Shown one piece after another: positions 1 through 6,450 of a stretch of 7,156 bases of DNA. The notes beneath the pieces were generated by a model that saw only the letters and a list, made by a program, of their open reading frames with translations, was not told the origin of the DNA and ran no database searches. Location: contig JBDUAD010000123.1 in NCBI GenBank assembly GCA_040004775.1, positions 1 to 7,156 on the forward strand, in the 5' to 3' direction. The DNA comes from JALZBL01 sp040004775 (GTDB lineage Bacteria; Actinomycetota; Actinomycetes; Mycobacteriales; Jatrophihabitantaceae). Position 1 is the stretch's first letter, and each line of letters opens with the position of its first letter. The translations under genes were made by a program, and so were the position numbers.

Positions 1-562
1 AGACGATGTCGTTCCACATCCGCAGCCCGCCCTTCTTGGACTCCCCGAAGTAGTCGGAGTTCAGGACGCGGGTCATGTTGGCGGCCAGGTCGACGGCGAT
101 CAGCCGCTCGTTGGGGTAGCCGGCAATGGGCAGGTTGGGTGTGTAGACGACGGTCGTGTCGGGATCCTGGGCCAGGCCGGCCTCGTCGATCGGGTAGTAG
201 AGCTGCCGCTGCATCCCGGCAATGTTGGCGTTGGCCGACTCGATGACCAGGCGCGAGCGGGTACGGAACTCTGGGTCGGAGCCGATATAGCCGTCGAGGA
301 CCACCATGTCCTGGTCGGCGATGTAGTCGTCCTGCAGCTTGGCTATCCGGTCGTACTCCTGACGGGTGATCGTCTGCTGCGTCTCGTTGGTGGAGTCCGC
401 GACGACGAAGGTCGATGACTTGCTCCGGGAGTCGACCCGTGCCTTGACGTTGACGTTGCCGAATTCAGTGACACCCGCGTTTGGCATCTGCTCGGTCAGC
501 TCTCGGAGCCGGGCCGCCGAGGGGTTGTCCTCGACGCTCCTGGCACGCACTTGGTGGACCAC
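1..562 (-). CDS. pckA: Phosphoenolpyruvate carboxykinase (ATP type), N-terminal part, cut by the left edge
   Basis: The 187 visible codons match the N-terminal part of ATP-dependent PEP carboxykinase, the cytosolic enzyme that converts oxaloacetate and ATP to PEP, CO2 and ADP in gluconeogenesis. The best evidence is YFGESKKG at residues 171-178. Its Tyr and two Lys have exactly the spacing of Y207, K212 and K213 in the E. coli active site (YGGEMKKG). Earlier, VVLDGYIGSDPEFR (87-100) matches the E. coli VVDAFCGANPDTR strand, and VDSRSKSS (43-50) sits where GRSPKD carries the oxaloacetate-binding Arg. The P-loop and C-terminal half lie off the window. I chose GTG at 562-560 because AAGGG lies 7 bases upstream (570-576 region) and an in-frame TGA at 628-626 limits extension; ATG at 610 is the other possible start but lacks this site. 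Identification rests on recalled motifs; overall similarity to E. coli is modest, so a PEPCK-like paralogue is possible. Confidence 0.82.
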   Translation of the reverse strand, partial: MVHQVRARSVEDNPSAARLRELTEQMPNAGVTEFGNVNVKARVDSRSKSSTFVVADSTNETQQTITRQEYDRIAKLQDDYIADQDMVVLDGYIGSDPEFRTRSRLVIESANANIAGMQRQLYYPIDEAGLAQDPDTTVVYTPNLPIAGYPNERLIAVDLAANMTRVLNSDYFGESKKGGLRMWNDIV

Positions 563-569
563 AGTTTTT

Positions 570-576
570 CCCTTCT
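570..576 (-). promoter_or_regulatory. Ribosome binding site of pckA
   Basis: The minus strand reads AGAAGGG, followed by 7 bases and then GTG at 562. This site decides the start: the upstream in-frame ATG at 610 has no comparable purine run. Confidence 0.6.
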
Positions 577-637
577 GCCGGTCCGTCGAAGATACCGGCA
601 GGCGCAACATGGCCGCGGCCGCGGTTCAGTGCGACGG

Positions 638-852
638 GTGCGACGCCCAGCGAACCAGGCGATGCCGCTCGTCAACACGGCGAGGACGAGCCCGACGGTG
701 GCTGCAAGGAACAGATCTCGCTGAGTGTGCTGACGTGCTTGTCACTGGTCCCGAGGCCACGCGCGCCGACTGCCCGTCCAATGAGCAACCAAACCGGACG
801 GGCGAGAGCGCCGCTGGGAGAGGGCGAGGACATCGATACCGCGAAGGTTCAC
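638..852 (-). pseudogene. Possible frame-broken gene for a small membrane protein
   Basis: GTG at 852-850 has a good ribosome binding site, GAGGTGG, 5 bases upstream (858-864). Its frame gives MNLRGIDVLALSQR, then loses coding character and meets TGA at 744-742. Meanwhile the neighbouring frame (ATG at 833, stop at 672, 53 codons) looks coding across about 720-800, reading RPVWLLIGRAVGARGLG and then SDKHVSTLSE. From about 720 the first frame again looks coding: DLFLAATVGLVLAVLTSGIA followed by WFAGRR, a clear hydrophobic membrane-spanning stretch with a basic end. Third codon positions in each piece are mostly G or C. I infer a gene with two opposite indels, or sequence errors. The downstream limit is unclear: that frame stays open to 496, inside pckA. 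I do not recognise a family. Alternatively the 53-codon ORF alone, or nothing, is expressed. Confidence 0.3.
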
Positions 853-857
853 GGCTG

Positions 858-864
858 CCACCTC
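858..864 (-). promoter_or_regulatory. Ribosome binding site before GTG 852
   Basis: The minus strand reads GAGGTGG, 5 bases before GTG at 852. It overlaps the TGA (865-863) that closes the preceding reading frame. That is a typical arrangement of two translationally linked genes, and it is one reason to think real genes once occupied this stretch. Confidence 0.35.
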
Positions 865-1087
865 AGCGCTTCCTGACATGGCGGACGGTGATGGTCGCGG
901 CCGTCGCACCTGCGACTGTGCGGGTGCGACGCATTGACTGATCGCCGTCGCTTCGGACACGCCGGCGTCGAAGGTGCAGATGTTGGTGGCGCGGCTCACG
1001 ATCTTGCCGTTTCATCGGACCGGCGTCGGCGTAACGGAGCGTGAAACTGAGCTGTTGGTCGCTGCCCTGGTTCGGCCGGGACAGCCC
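863..1087 (-). pseudogene. Possible frame-broken remnant of a small, secreted-like protein gene
   Basis: No intact ORF explains this stretch, but minus-strand coding signal moves between two frames. From about 1080 one frame reads QQLSFTLRYADAG. From about 1006 the next frame reads KIVSRATNICTFDAG and continues into SEATAISQCVAPAQSQV, with nearly every third base G or C. From about 922 the first frame resumes with TVAGATAATITVRHVRKR and ends at TGA 865-863. The pieces suggest a beta-rich domain with two cysteines, but I do not recognise a family. No start codon with a ribosome site is visible, and TGA at 1090-1088 closes the first frame upstream, so the 5' end looks lost. It lies between the dehydrogenase gene and the next broken gene, in the same direction. 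Frame-hopping composition in a high-GC genome can also arise by chance. Confidence 0.27.
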
Positions 1088-1116
1088 TCACCGTGACAGC
1101 TGAACGCCGGCCCGGA

Positions 1117-2142
1117 TCAGGGCTTGACCAGCACCTTGACCGCCGTACGGGTGTCCATGGCCTTGTAGCCCATGGCGACATCCTCGAGGCCGATAGTCAG
1201 GTCGAAGATCGGGCTGGCGTCCAGGGTGCCGTTGACCACGTCGGTGAGCAGGGTGGGCAGGTAGGCCCGAGCCGGTGCCACACCGCCCCGCAGGCCGATG
1301 TTGCGGCCGAACAACTGGCCGAGGTCGATGCCGTCGACGGCGTGCGGCACCCCGACGTAGCCCACCGTGCCGCCGTCGCGGACGATCGCGAACGCCGTGT
1401 CGAACGCGCCCTGGGCGCCCACGCACTCCAGCACCGCGTCGACGCCACCGGTCAGCGCCATGACCTCCTCGACCGCCGCCTCCCCCCGCCCACTGACCAC
1501 GTCGGTGGCGCCGAAGTCCCAGGCGAGGTTGAGCCGGTCTGCGTGGTGGCCGAGGATGAGCACGCGTTCGGCCCCGAGGCGCCGGGCCGCCATGACCGCG
1601 CACAGTCCCACGGCCCCGTCGCCGATCACGGCCACCCGGGCACCCCGCGAGACGCCGGCGGAGACGGCCGCATGGTGACCCGTCGACATCACGTCGGCGA
1701 GCGGGAGCACCTTGTCCTCGGCGCCGTGCAACGACTTGGGGACGATGACCAACGTGCCGTCGGCGTAGGGGACCCGCACGGCCTCCCCCTGGCCACCGTC
1801 GGAGCCCGGCTCACCCCAGAAACCGCCGTCCTCGCACGAGGTCTGCAGGCCGCTGCGGCAGTAGTCGCAGACGCCATCGGACCAGACGAACGGCGACACC
1901 ACGACGTCGCCGGGCTTGACGGTGCTGACGTCGGCGCCTACGTCGGTCACGACGCCGACGAACTCGTGGCCGATGCGCTGGCCGGGGGGGCGGGCGCCGT
2001 AGCCGCGGTAGGCCCACAGATCGCTGCCGCAGATGGCTGCGTGGGTGACGCGGACGAGGGCGTCGGTGGACAGGTCGACCTGCGGATCAGGGACGTCCTG
2101 CACCCGGACGTTGCCCGGTCCCTCGAACACGGCCGCGCGCAT
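1117..2142 (-). CDS. Zinc-dependent alcohol dehydrogenase-type MDR oxidoreductase
   Basis: A complete 341-residue medium-chain dehydrogenase, predicted to be a cytosolic NAD(P)-dependent oxidoreductase acting on an unknown alcohol or aldehyde. The N-terminal GroES-like domain carries the catalytic zinc ligands: C38 in ICGSD, H59-E60 in GHEF, and D150 in LADVMSTG. The Rossmann domain has GDGAVGL at 174-180. The structural-zinc loop keeps three cysteines (C92, C95, C103, in CDYCRSGLQTSC), but Asp89 stands where the first of the usual four would be; as I recall, this is normal for the actinobacterial subfamily with a GGFWG motif just after (106-110 here). ATG at 2142 is supported by AAGGGAG 7 bases upstream. 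The gene starts 31 bp after the DUF255 gene and is probably the last of that transcription unit. The substrate cannot be read from the sequence. Confidence 0.95.
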   Translation of the reverse strand: MRAAVFEGPGNVRVQDVPDPQVDLSTDALVRVTHAAICGSDLWAYRGYGARPPGQRIGHEFVGVVTDVGADVSTVKPGDVVVSPFVWSDGVCDYCRSGLQTSCEDGGFWGEPGSDGGQGEAVRVPYADGTLVIVPKSLHGAEDKVLPLADVMSTGHHAAVSAGVSRGARVAVIGDGAVGLCAVMAARRLGAERVLILGHHADRLNLAWDFGATDVVSGRGEAAVEEVMALTGGVDAVLECVGAQGAFDTAFAIVRDGGTVGYVGVPHAVDGIDLGQLFGRNIGLRGGVAPARAYLPTLLTDVVNGTLDASPIFDLTIGLEDVAMGYKAMDTRTAVKVLVKP

Positions 2143-2149
2143 CGGTCTG

Positions 2150-2156
2150 CTCCCTT
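2150..2156 (-). promoter_or_regulatory. Ribosome binding site of the dehydrogenase gene
   Basis: The minus strand reads AAGGGAG, 7 bases before ATG at 2142, within the 31-bp gap after the DUF255 stop. A strong private site fits translation as a separate cistron of a shared message. Confidence 0.6.
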
Positions 2157-2173
2157 ACCTCGTTGACCTCACT

Positions 2174-4159
2174 CTAGAGGGGCCGGGACAGCACCGCGGC
2201 GGCGACGTCGCAGAGTTCGGTCAGCGGCAGGTTGCAGACGAAGCCGCGGCAGACATACGCAGCCGGCCGGCCGGCGAGCAGCGGCCGGCCGGCGAGCAGC
2301 GGCACACCCGGGGTGTCGGGGTCCCCAACCACCACTACGGCACCGGGTGAGGTGCCCATGCGGGCCACCCGCTCCATCTCGCTCACTGCGGGTGGCCGGC
2401 CGGCGACGGCGACCTGCAGCGGGCCGGCGACGGCGGCCTCGGCGGCCGCGGCTGCCCATCCGGCAAAGCGTGGATGGCCCTCCACGATCTGGCCGACTCG
2501 AGCCAGGGCGGCGTCGGCCGCGGCCCGGTGCCGGTCCGAACCGGTGAGCGCAGCCCAGGTCACCAGGGCCGCGGCCACTGCGCTGGCCCCCGACGGGGTG
2601 GCGTTGTCGGTCGGGTCCTGCGGCCGGCTGACCAGGACCTCGGCGTCGTCGGCAGTGTCGTAGAAGCCGCCGGCACCGTCGGCGAAATGCTCCAGGACCG
2701 TGTCGAGCAGGCCGCCCGCCTGACCCAGCCACCGCGGGTCGCCGGTCACCTGGTGCAGCGCGAGCAGGCCCTCGGCGACGTCGCCGTAGTCCTCCAGCAC
2801 ACCGGCATGGGCACCGGCGACGCCGCCGCGGGAGACCCGGCGCAGCCGGCCGTCGACAAGGTGGCGGTTCAGCAGCAGGTTGGCGGCCCCCATCGCCGCT
2901 GTGAGGTCCTGTGGCCGGTCGAGCAGGACGGCCGACTCCGCGAGCGCGGCAATGGCCAGGCCGTTCCACGCCGCCACGACCTTGTCGTCGCGGGCCGGCT
3001 GTGGGCGGGTGTCGCGGGCCGCGAGTAACCGGCTGCGGACAACGGCCCACCGAGCGGTGTCCTCGGGGTCGGCGGGGAGCTGCATGGTGGAGGCGCCGTG
3101 CTCGAAGGTGCCCCGAGGCGTCACCGCGAGCAGGGCGGCGGCCCACGTCGCGTCCGTCTGGCCGAGCGCGTCGCAGAGCTGCTCCGGTGTCCAGACGTAC
3201 GTCAGCCCCTCCACGCCCTCGGTGTCGGCGTCGAGCGCGGAGGCGAAACCGCCTTCGGCGGTGCCCAGGTCACGCACCAGGAAGTCGGCGGTTTCCGCCG
3301 CGATCCGGCGGGCCAGGGGCGAGCCGGTGGCCCGCCACAGGTGCAGGTATACCCGCAGCAACAGGGCGTTGTCGTACAACATCTTCTCGAAGTGTGGGAC
3401 CGCCCAACCGTCGTCGACGGAGTAGCGGGCGAATCCACCCGCGAGCTGGTCGCAAATGCCGCCGCGGGCCATTCGCTCGGCCGCAAAGTCGACCACGGCC
3501 AAGGTGTCGGCCCGGCCGGTGCGCGCAGCGTGGCGGAGCAGGAACTCCAGCACCATCGACGGCGGGAACTTCGGGGCGCCGCCGAACCCCCCGTTGACCC
3601 GGTCGTGCTGGGCGACCAGCCCGTCGGCGGCGCGGTCGAGGCGCTCTGCCGTCAGCGGCGGGCCGGCCGCGGTGGGACTCGCCGGTGCGAGCGCCTCGAC
3701 CACCATCTGTCCCTGGCGCAGGACGTCGGCCCGCTTGTCCCGCCAAGCCGACGACGCGGCCAGCACGAGCGCGGTGAAGTGCCCGCGCGGGAAGTACGTG
3801 CCGCAGTAGAACGGCTGGCCGTGTGGGGTCAGGAAGGCCGTCATCGGCCAGCCGCCCTGCCCGGTCATCGCCTGGGTGGCCTGCATGTAGACCGCGTCGA
3901 CGTCCGGGCGCTCCTCGCGGTCGACCTTGACCGGCAGCGTGTGCTCGTTGACGACTGCCGCGGTCGCCGGATCCTCGAACGACTCGTGCGCCATGACGTG
4001 GCACCAGTGGCAGGCCGCGTAGCCGACCGACAGCAGCACTGGCACGTCGCGGCGGCGGGCCTCGGTGAAGGCCTCCGGCGACCACTCCCACCAGTCGACC
4101 GGGTTGTCCTTGTGCTGTAGCAGGTAAGGGCTGGTGGACTCAGCCAGTCGGTTGGTCAT
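2174..4159 (-). CDS. DUF255 thioredoxin-domain protein (YyaL / SPATA20 family)
   Basis: A complete 661-residue member of the widespread family known as YyaL in Bacillus and SPATA20 in animals, whose biochemical role is not settled. Residues about 1-160 form the thioredoxin-like DUF255 domain. They contain SPYLLQHKDNPVDWW (10-24), the CHWCH redox-type motif with C50 and C53 (SVGYAACHWCHVM), the KVDREERPDVD segment and GGWPM...FYCGTYFP. The rest resembles the (alpha/alpha)6 barrel of the six-hairpin glycosidase superfamily (GGFGGAPKFP, WNGLAI, FYDTADD), ending in RPAAYVCRGFVC. Length is normal for the family. I chose ATG at 4159 because homologues begin MTNRLA-like; a TTG at 4168 would add three residues and overlap the upstream stop as TTGA, and neither start has a strong ribosome site. 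It follows the M50 protease gene directly, so translational coupling is likely. An in-frame 18-bp duplication lies near the C-terminus. Confidence 0.95.
   Translation of the reverse strand: MTNRLAESTSPYLLQHKDNPVDWWEWSPEAFTEARRRDVPVLLSVGYAACHWCHVMAHESFEDPATAAVVNEHTLPVKVDREERPDVDAVYMQATQAMTGQGGWPMTAFLTPHGQPFYCGTYFPRGHFTALVLAASSAWRDKRADVLRQGQMVVEALAPASPTAAGPPLTAERLDRAADGLVAQHDRVNGGFGGAPKFPPSMVLEFLLRHAARTGRADTLAVVDFAAERMARGGICDQLAGGFARYSVDDGWAVPHFEKMLYDNALLLRVYLHLWRATGSPLARRIAAETADFLVRDLGTAEGGFASALDADTEGVEGLTYVWTPEQLCDALGQTDATWAAALLAVTPRGTFEHGASTMQLPADPEDTARWAVVRSRLLAARDTRPQPARDDKVVAAWNGLAIAALAESAVLLDRPQDLTAAMGAANLLLNRHLVDGRLRRVSRGGVAGAHAGVLEDYGDVAEGLLALHQVTGDPRWLGQAGGLLDTVLEHFADGAGGFYDTADDAEVLVSRPQDPTDNATPSGASAVAAALVTWAALTGSDRHRAAADAALARVGQIVEGHPRFAGWAAAAAEAAVAGPLQVAVAGRPPAVSEMERVARMGTSPGAVVVVGDPDTPGVPLLAGRPLLAGRPAAYVCRGFVCNLPLTELCDVAAAVLSRPL
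2264..2299. repeat. Perfect 18-bp tandem duplication inside the DUF255 gene
   Basis: CGGCCGGCCGGCGAGCAG occurs twice head to tail (2264-2281 and 2282-2299). Read on the minus strand it encodes LLAGRP twice, just before the conserved AAYVCRG segment. It keeps the reading frame. It may be a recent slippage product, or a GC-rich convergence on two similar peptide turns that the family has anyway. Confidence 0.9.
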
Positions 4160-4164
4160 CCGGG

Positions 4165-5109
4165 TCAACTACGCAGCGCCTTGGCCCGTTGCACGCACTC
4201 CTGGCGCAGCGTGTCCCCGGGAGCCTCGGCCGCTGCCTGCTCGACCAGCGCCAGGCCGGCCTTGACGTCACCGAAAGCGGCGATCAGGAGGCCGGCCACG
4301 CCGGGATCGATGCCCGCCGACGCGGTCTCGGCCAGGTGCCGGGCGTCCTCGGGACGGCCCTGATCGAGCAACCACAGCACTGCCCGGGAGTCGCGGACCA
4401 TCTGCTCCCGCTGCTGCGCGCTCAGTGGCGGCGCAGGAGCCCAGGGCCGGGTGCGAACGGTGGCGATGTTGCCGATGGCGAACCAGCCGGCCAGCAGGGC
4501 GGCGTAGAGCTGCCCGGCCAGCAGGGCGAGCACGCCGATCACAACCGCGATGACGATCGACACCACGGCTGCCCGCCAGCGCCGGCGAGCCTCGGTGCCC
4601 GGCATCAGCTCCACCAGGACGTTGCCGCCGTCCAGCGGCAGGATCGGCAGCAGATTGAGCCCGCCCCAGACCAGGGTGACGAAGATGCCGGCATACAACG
4701 CATATCCGGCCAGCGAGTCCGGATCGACCCCGGCGACCCGCCGGAGGTAGAGCAGGATCGCGCCGAGCACGAGCCCGGTCGCGGGACCGGCGACGCTGAT
4801 CCCGATGCTGCGCAACCTCGACAGGCCGCCCGCAGGACGGTTGAACGACGTCACCCCACCGAAGCCGTACAACTCGATACTCGGCTGCGCGCCCGCCGCC
4901 CGGGCCGTGACCGCATGGCCGAGCTCGTGCACCAGCACCGAGGTGGCCGCGACGGCGATCCAGGCGAGCAGGTAGCTGATGCCGCGGTCCAGCGCGTTGA
5001 AGCCCAGGAACGCCAGCACGAGCACGAAGGAGATGTCCACGCCGACCGGAAAGCCGAACAGGCGGAACCGCAGCGCCGAACGGCGGCGGCTGGGCATCGG
5101 CAGCGTCAT
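4165..5109 (-). CDS. M50 / site-2 protease family membrane metalloprotease
   Basis: A complete 314-residue polytopic membrane protein of the site-2 protease family, zinc metalloproteases that cut substrates within the membrane, often anti-sigma factors. The zinc-binding HELGH is at 61-65 inside a hydrophobic helix (about 46-66), and the third-ligand motif NLLPILPLDGG is at 152-162 (D160). SVAGPATG (105-112) matches the conserved AGP loop of the family. Further hydrophobic segments lie near 25-40, 112-122, 135-150, 180-200 and 202-220. The last ~90 residues are soluble and alpha-helical-looking; there is no CBS or PDZ domain. ATG at 5109 has only a weak GGGG upstream; ATG at 5097 is an alternative. 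It is the first gene of the block with DUF255 and the dehydrogenase and probably carries the promoter. The substrate is unknown; no anti-sigma factor is next to it. Confidence 0.95.
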   Translation of the reverse strand: MTLPMPSRRRSALRFRLFGFPVGVDISFVLVLAFLGFNALDRGISYLLAWIAVAATSVLVHELGHAVTARAAGAQPSIELYGFGGVTSFNRPAGGLSRLRSIGISVAGPATGLVLGAILLYLRRVAGVDPDSLAGYALYAGIFVTLVWGGLNLLPILPLDGGNVLVELMPGTEARRRWRAAVVSIVIAVVIGVLALLAGQLYAALLAGWFAIGNIATVRTRPWAPAPPLSAQQREQMVRDSRAVLWLLDQGRPEDARHLAETASAGIDPGVAGLLIAAFGDVKAGLALVEQAAAEAPGDTLRQECVQRAKALRS

Positions 5110-5138
5110 GGCCCCATGGTGTCATGGGCAGCTTCCTG

Positions 5139-5151
5139 TCTTGCGTCAAGA
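5139..5151. repeat. Short inverted repeat upstream of the protease gene
   Basis: TCTTG-CGT-CAAGA: 5-bp perfect arms around a 3-base spacer, 30 bases before ATG 5109. Its position in the presumed promoter region makes an operator possible, but arms this short are common by chance. Confidence 0.25.
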
Positions 5152-5154
5152 ATT

Positions 5155-5168
5155 CGGCAGGACTGCCG
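5155..5168. repeat. Hairpin-forming inverted repeat downstream of the GNAT gene
   Basis: CGGCAG-GA-CTGCCG: 6-bp perfect arms (a 5-bp stem with a 4-base loop is more realistic), 54 bases after the GNAT stop codon. On the minus strand it is followed by AATTCTTG, not a T-run, so it is at best a weak terminator; it could instead belong to the promoter region of the protease gene. Confidence 0.3.
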
Positions 5169-5221
5169 TCTGACAAGCGGATCGCCTTGCGGCACGAGGC
5201 GACCTCGATCGCGTTCCCCGG

Positions 5222-6088
5222 TTAGGCGAGCCGGCTTCGGTCGCGCCGCTGAGGAAGTGGCGTGAAGCCGGCCGACTCGTAGGTGGCAACTGCACCGGCA
5301 TTGGCGCTTGGGGTGCAAACGATCGCGCTTGATGAGCCCAGCCCTTGCAGGGCGGCCGCTGCGGCGACGCAGATCGCCTTGCCGTAGCCCCGACCGCGAT
5401 GTTCGGCATGGACACCCATCGGCTCGAGCAAGCCGGGCTGGCCCGGACCGGCCGACCACACGGTCACCTCCGCTACCGCATTGCCCCGGTCGTCATACGC
5501 GAGCAGACAGCGCGCGTCGGCGTACGGCAACCCGGCCGCCATCGCCTGCCACAGCTCCGCTGTGAACCTCGGGCTGCCGAACGACGACCGGTGCACGGCC
5601 GTGTAGGCGGGCGCCTGCTCCGGCCCGACCACCTCAATCCGCATGTCCGGTTCCCTTACCGGCTCCGTGAGGTCGCGGCGCAGCGGCGTCCACGGCTCGT
5701 CGATGTTCCAGCCGACCTCGGACAACAGGTCTTGAACCCGAGCGCCATTTGGGACCTCGACGGCCGCCTCTCCCGCAGGCAGGACGCCACGCTCCGGCTC
5801 AGCCACGTCCGCAACCACTTGTTGCGCCAGCCGCTCGTCGCGCTGAACCTCTGGTGCGATCGTCAGCCGCAACAGCTTGGGGCTGTCCAGCAGTCCGACG
5901 GCGACAATCTGTCCGGCCAGGCTCCAGGTTCGGACCGCCGCAGCCGTCGCCTCCGCCCCGAACTGCCAAAACCAGCCCAGGTCCCCTGGATGCAGCTGCA
6001 TCGGCGCGTCAGTGTGCTGCCACTCCCGCAGAACGCGAACAACATCGCTCAGCTCGCCGACGGCCGGACTGCGCAGCTCGATTCCCAC
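5222..6088 (-). CDS. GNAT family N-acetyltransferase
   Basis: A complete 288-residue protein whose C-terminal half (about 149-288) is a GNAT fold that uses acetyl-CoA to acetylate an amine; substrate unknown. The acetyl-CoA binding motif is RGRGYG at 231-236, after the strand LLEPMGVHAEH (220-230). NAGAVATYESAGF follows near the end, the usual N..A...Y...GF signature of the fold. Residues about 1-140 (WQHTDAPMQL, LRLTIAPEVQ, LLSEVGW) have GNAT-like order but no pyrophosphate-binding loop, so the protein is probably a tandem GNAT with an inactive first half. The start is GTG at 6088; an in-frame TAA lies upstream and no other start codon lies between, though the ribosome site is weak. It is separated from the protease gene by 112 bp and from transposon debris upstream, so it is probably its own unit. 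Confidence 0.93.
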   Translation of the reverse strand: MGIELRSPAVGELSDVVRVLREWQHTDAPMQLHPGDLGWFWQFGAEATAAAVRTWSLAGQIVAVGLLDSPKLLRLTIAPEVQRDERLAQQVVADVAEPERGVLPAGEAAVEVPNGARVQDLLSEVGWNIDEPWTPLRRDLTEPVREPDMRIEVVGPEQAPAYTAVHRSSFGSPRFTAELWQAMAAGLPYADARCLLAYDDRGNAVAEVTVWSAGPGQPGLLEPMGVHAEHRGRGYGKAICVAAAAALQGLGSSSAIVCTPSANAGAVATYESAGFTPLPQRRDRSRLA

Positions 6089-6333
6089 GCCCGCGATCCC
6101 ACACCACCACGCCAGCAGTCCGCACCTGGTTTACGAGGTCAGGACACCAGCCCGTCCGTGTGGGTGATCGGCCGTTCCATCGGTTCACCCCACCGCAATA
6201 CTCCGCCCGCAAGGGCAACGTCGCGGCCGCGTGTCAGTCGATGCGGCGGGTCGCAGCCCGGGCGGGGTGGCGACGTCCCGTTTGACCCGCCCGGTGAGGT
6301 GTCTCGGTGACGGGGCGATGAGCGGCACGGTCG
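6089..6333. other. Gap without a recognisable gene
   Basis: About 245 bases between the GNAT start and the transposase remnant. Short open frames exist on both strands but none has a ribosome site or recognisable motifs. It should hold the GNAT promoter; I see no clear -35/-10 pair. The right part may be the outer end of the decayed insertion sequence, but I find no matching terminal inverted repeat. Confidence 0.5.
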
Positions 6334-6450
6334 TTACGAGCCGAGATAGCTCTGGCGAGGCGTCCGGTCGCCGAGCGACTGGTGCGGCCGGATGGTGTTG
6401 TAGATCTGTCCGTAGCGGATACTCCGTGCCGCCGCGGCGCCTCGGCGATC
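6334..6450 (-). pseudogene. Transposase C-terminal remnant (IS3/IS481-type integrase core)
   Basis: The minus strand ends in IRYGQIYNTIRPHQSLGDRT, then PRQSYLGS and TAA at 6336-6334. The YNTIRPHQ.LG.RTP segment is the well-known last part of the rve-type (DDE) integrase core of IS3 and IS481 family transposases. Only about 30 codons are recognisable. Upstream of about 6420 the frame continues as low-complexity Ala/Arg text without transposase motifs, and the catalytic DDE residues are absent, so it cannot be active. It lies 80 bp beyond the stop of the sigma-factor gene and marks a past insertion. The exact left limit is uncertain because similarity fades gradually. Confidence 0.72.

Noticed and set aside
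366..941. Plus-strand frame of 191 codons across the pckA start and the broken region
   Set aside because: It starts opposite the pckA coding sequence, has Arg/Thr-rich low-complexity text and no ribosome site; the coding signal here is on the minus strand.
1093..2166. Long plus-strand open frame of 357 codons opposite the dehydrogenase gene
   Set aside because: It mirrors the codon structure of the real minus-strand gene, is rich in Arg, Gly, Val, Asp and His as antisense frames of high-GC genes are, and has no recognisable motif.
2169..3146. Second minus-strand frame of 325 codons inside the DUF255 gene
   Set aside because: It is an Arg/Gly/Pro-rich shifted frame inside a gene with clear family motifs; it has no ribosome site or domain of its own.
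5121..5149. TTGACG (minus strand, 5149-5144) as a -35 box of the protease operon
   Set aside because: The hexamer 17 bases on is CATGAC, a poor -10, and nothing better lies at 16-18 bases; kept only as a possibility.
4189..5265. Plus-strand frame of 358 codons opposite the M50 protease
   Set aside because: It is an antisense shadow, rich in Gln, Arg, Asp and Ala; the minus strand has HELGH, NLLPILPLDGG and membrane helices in the right order.
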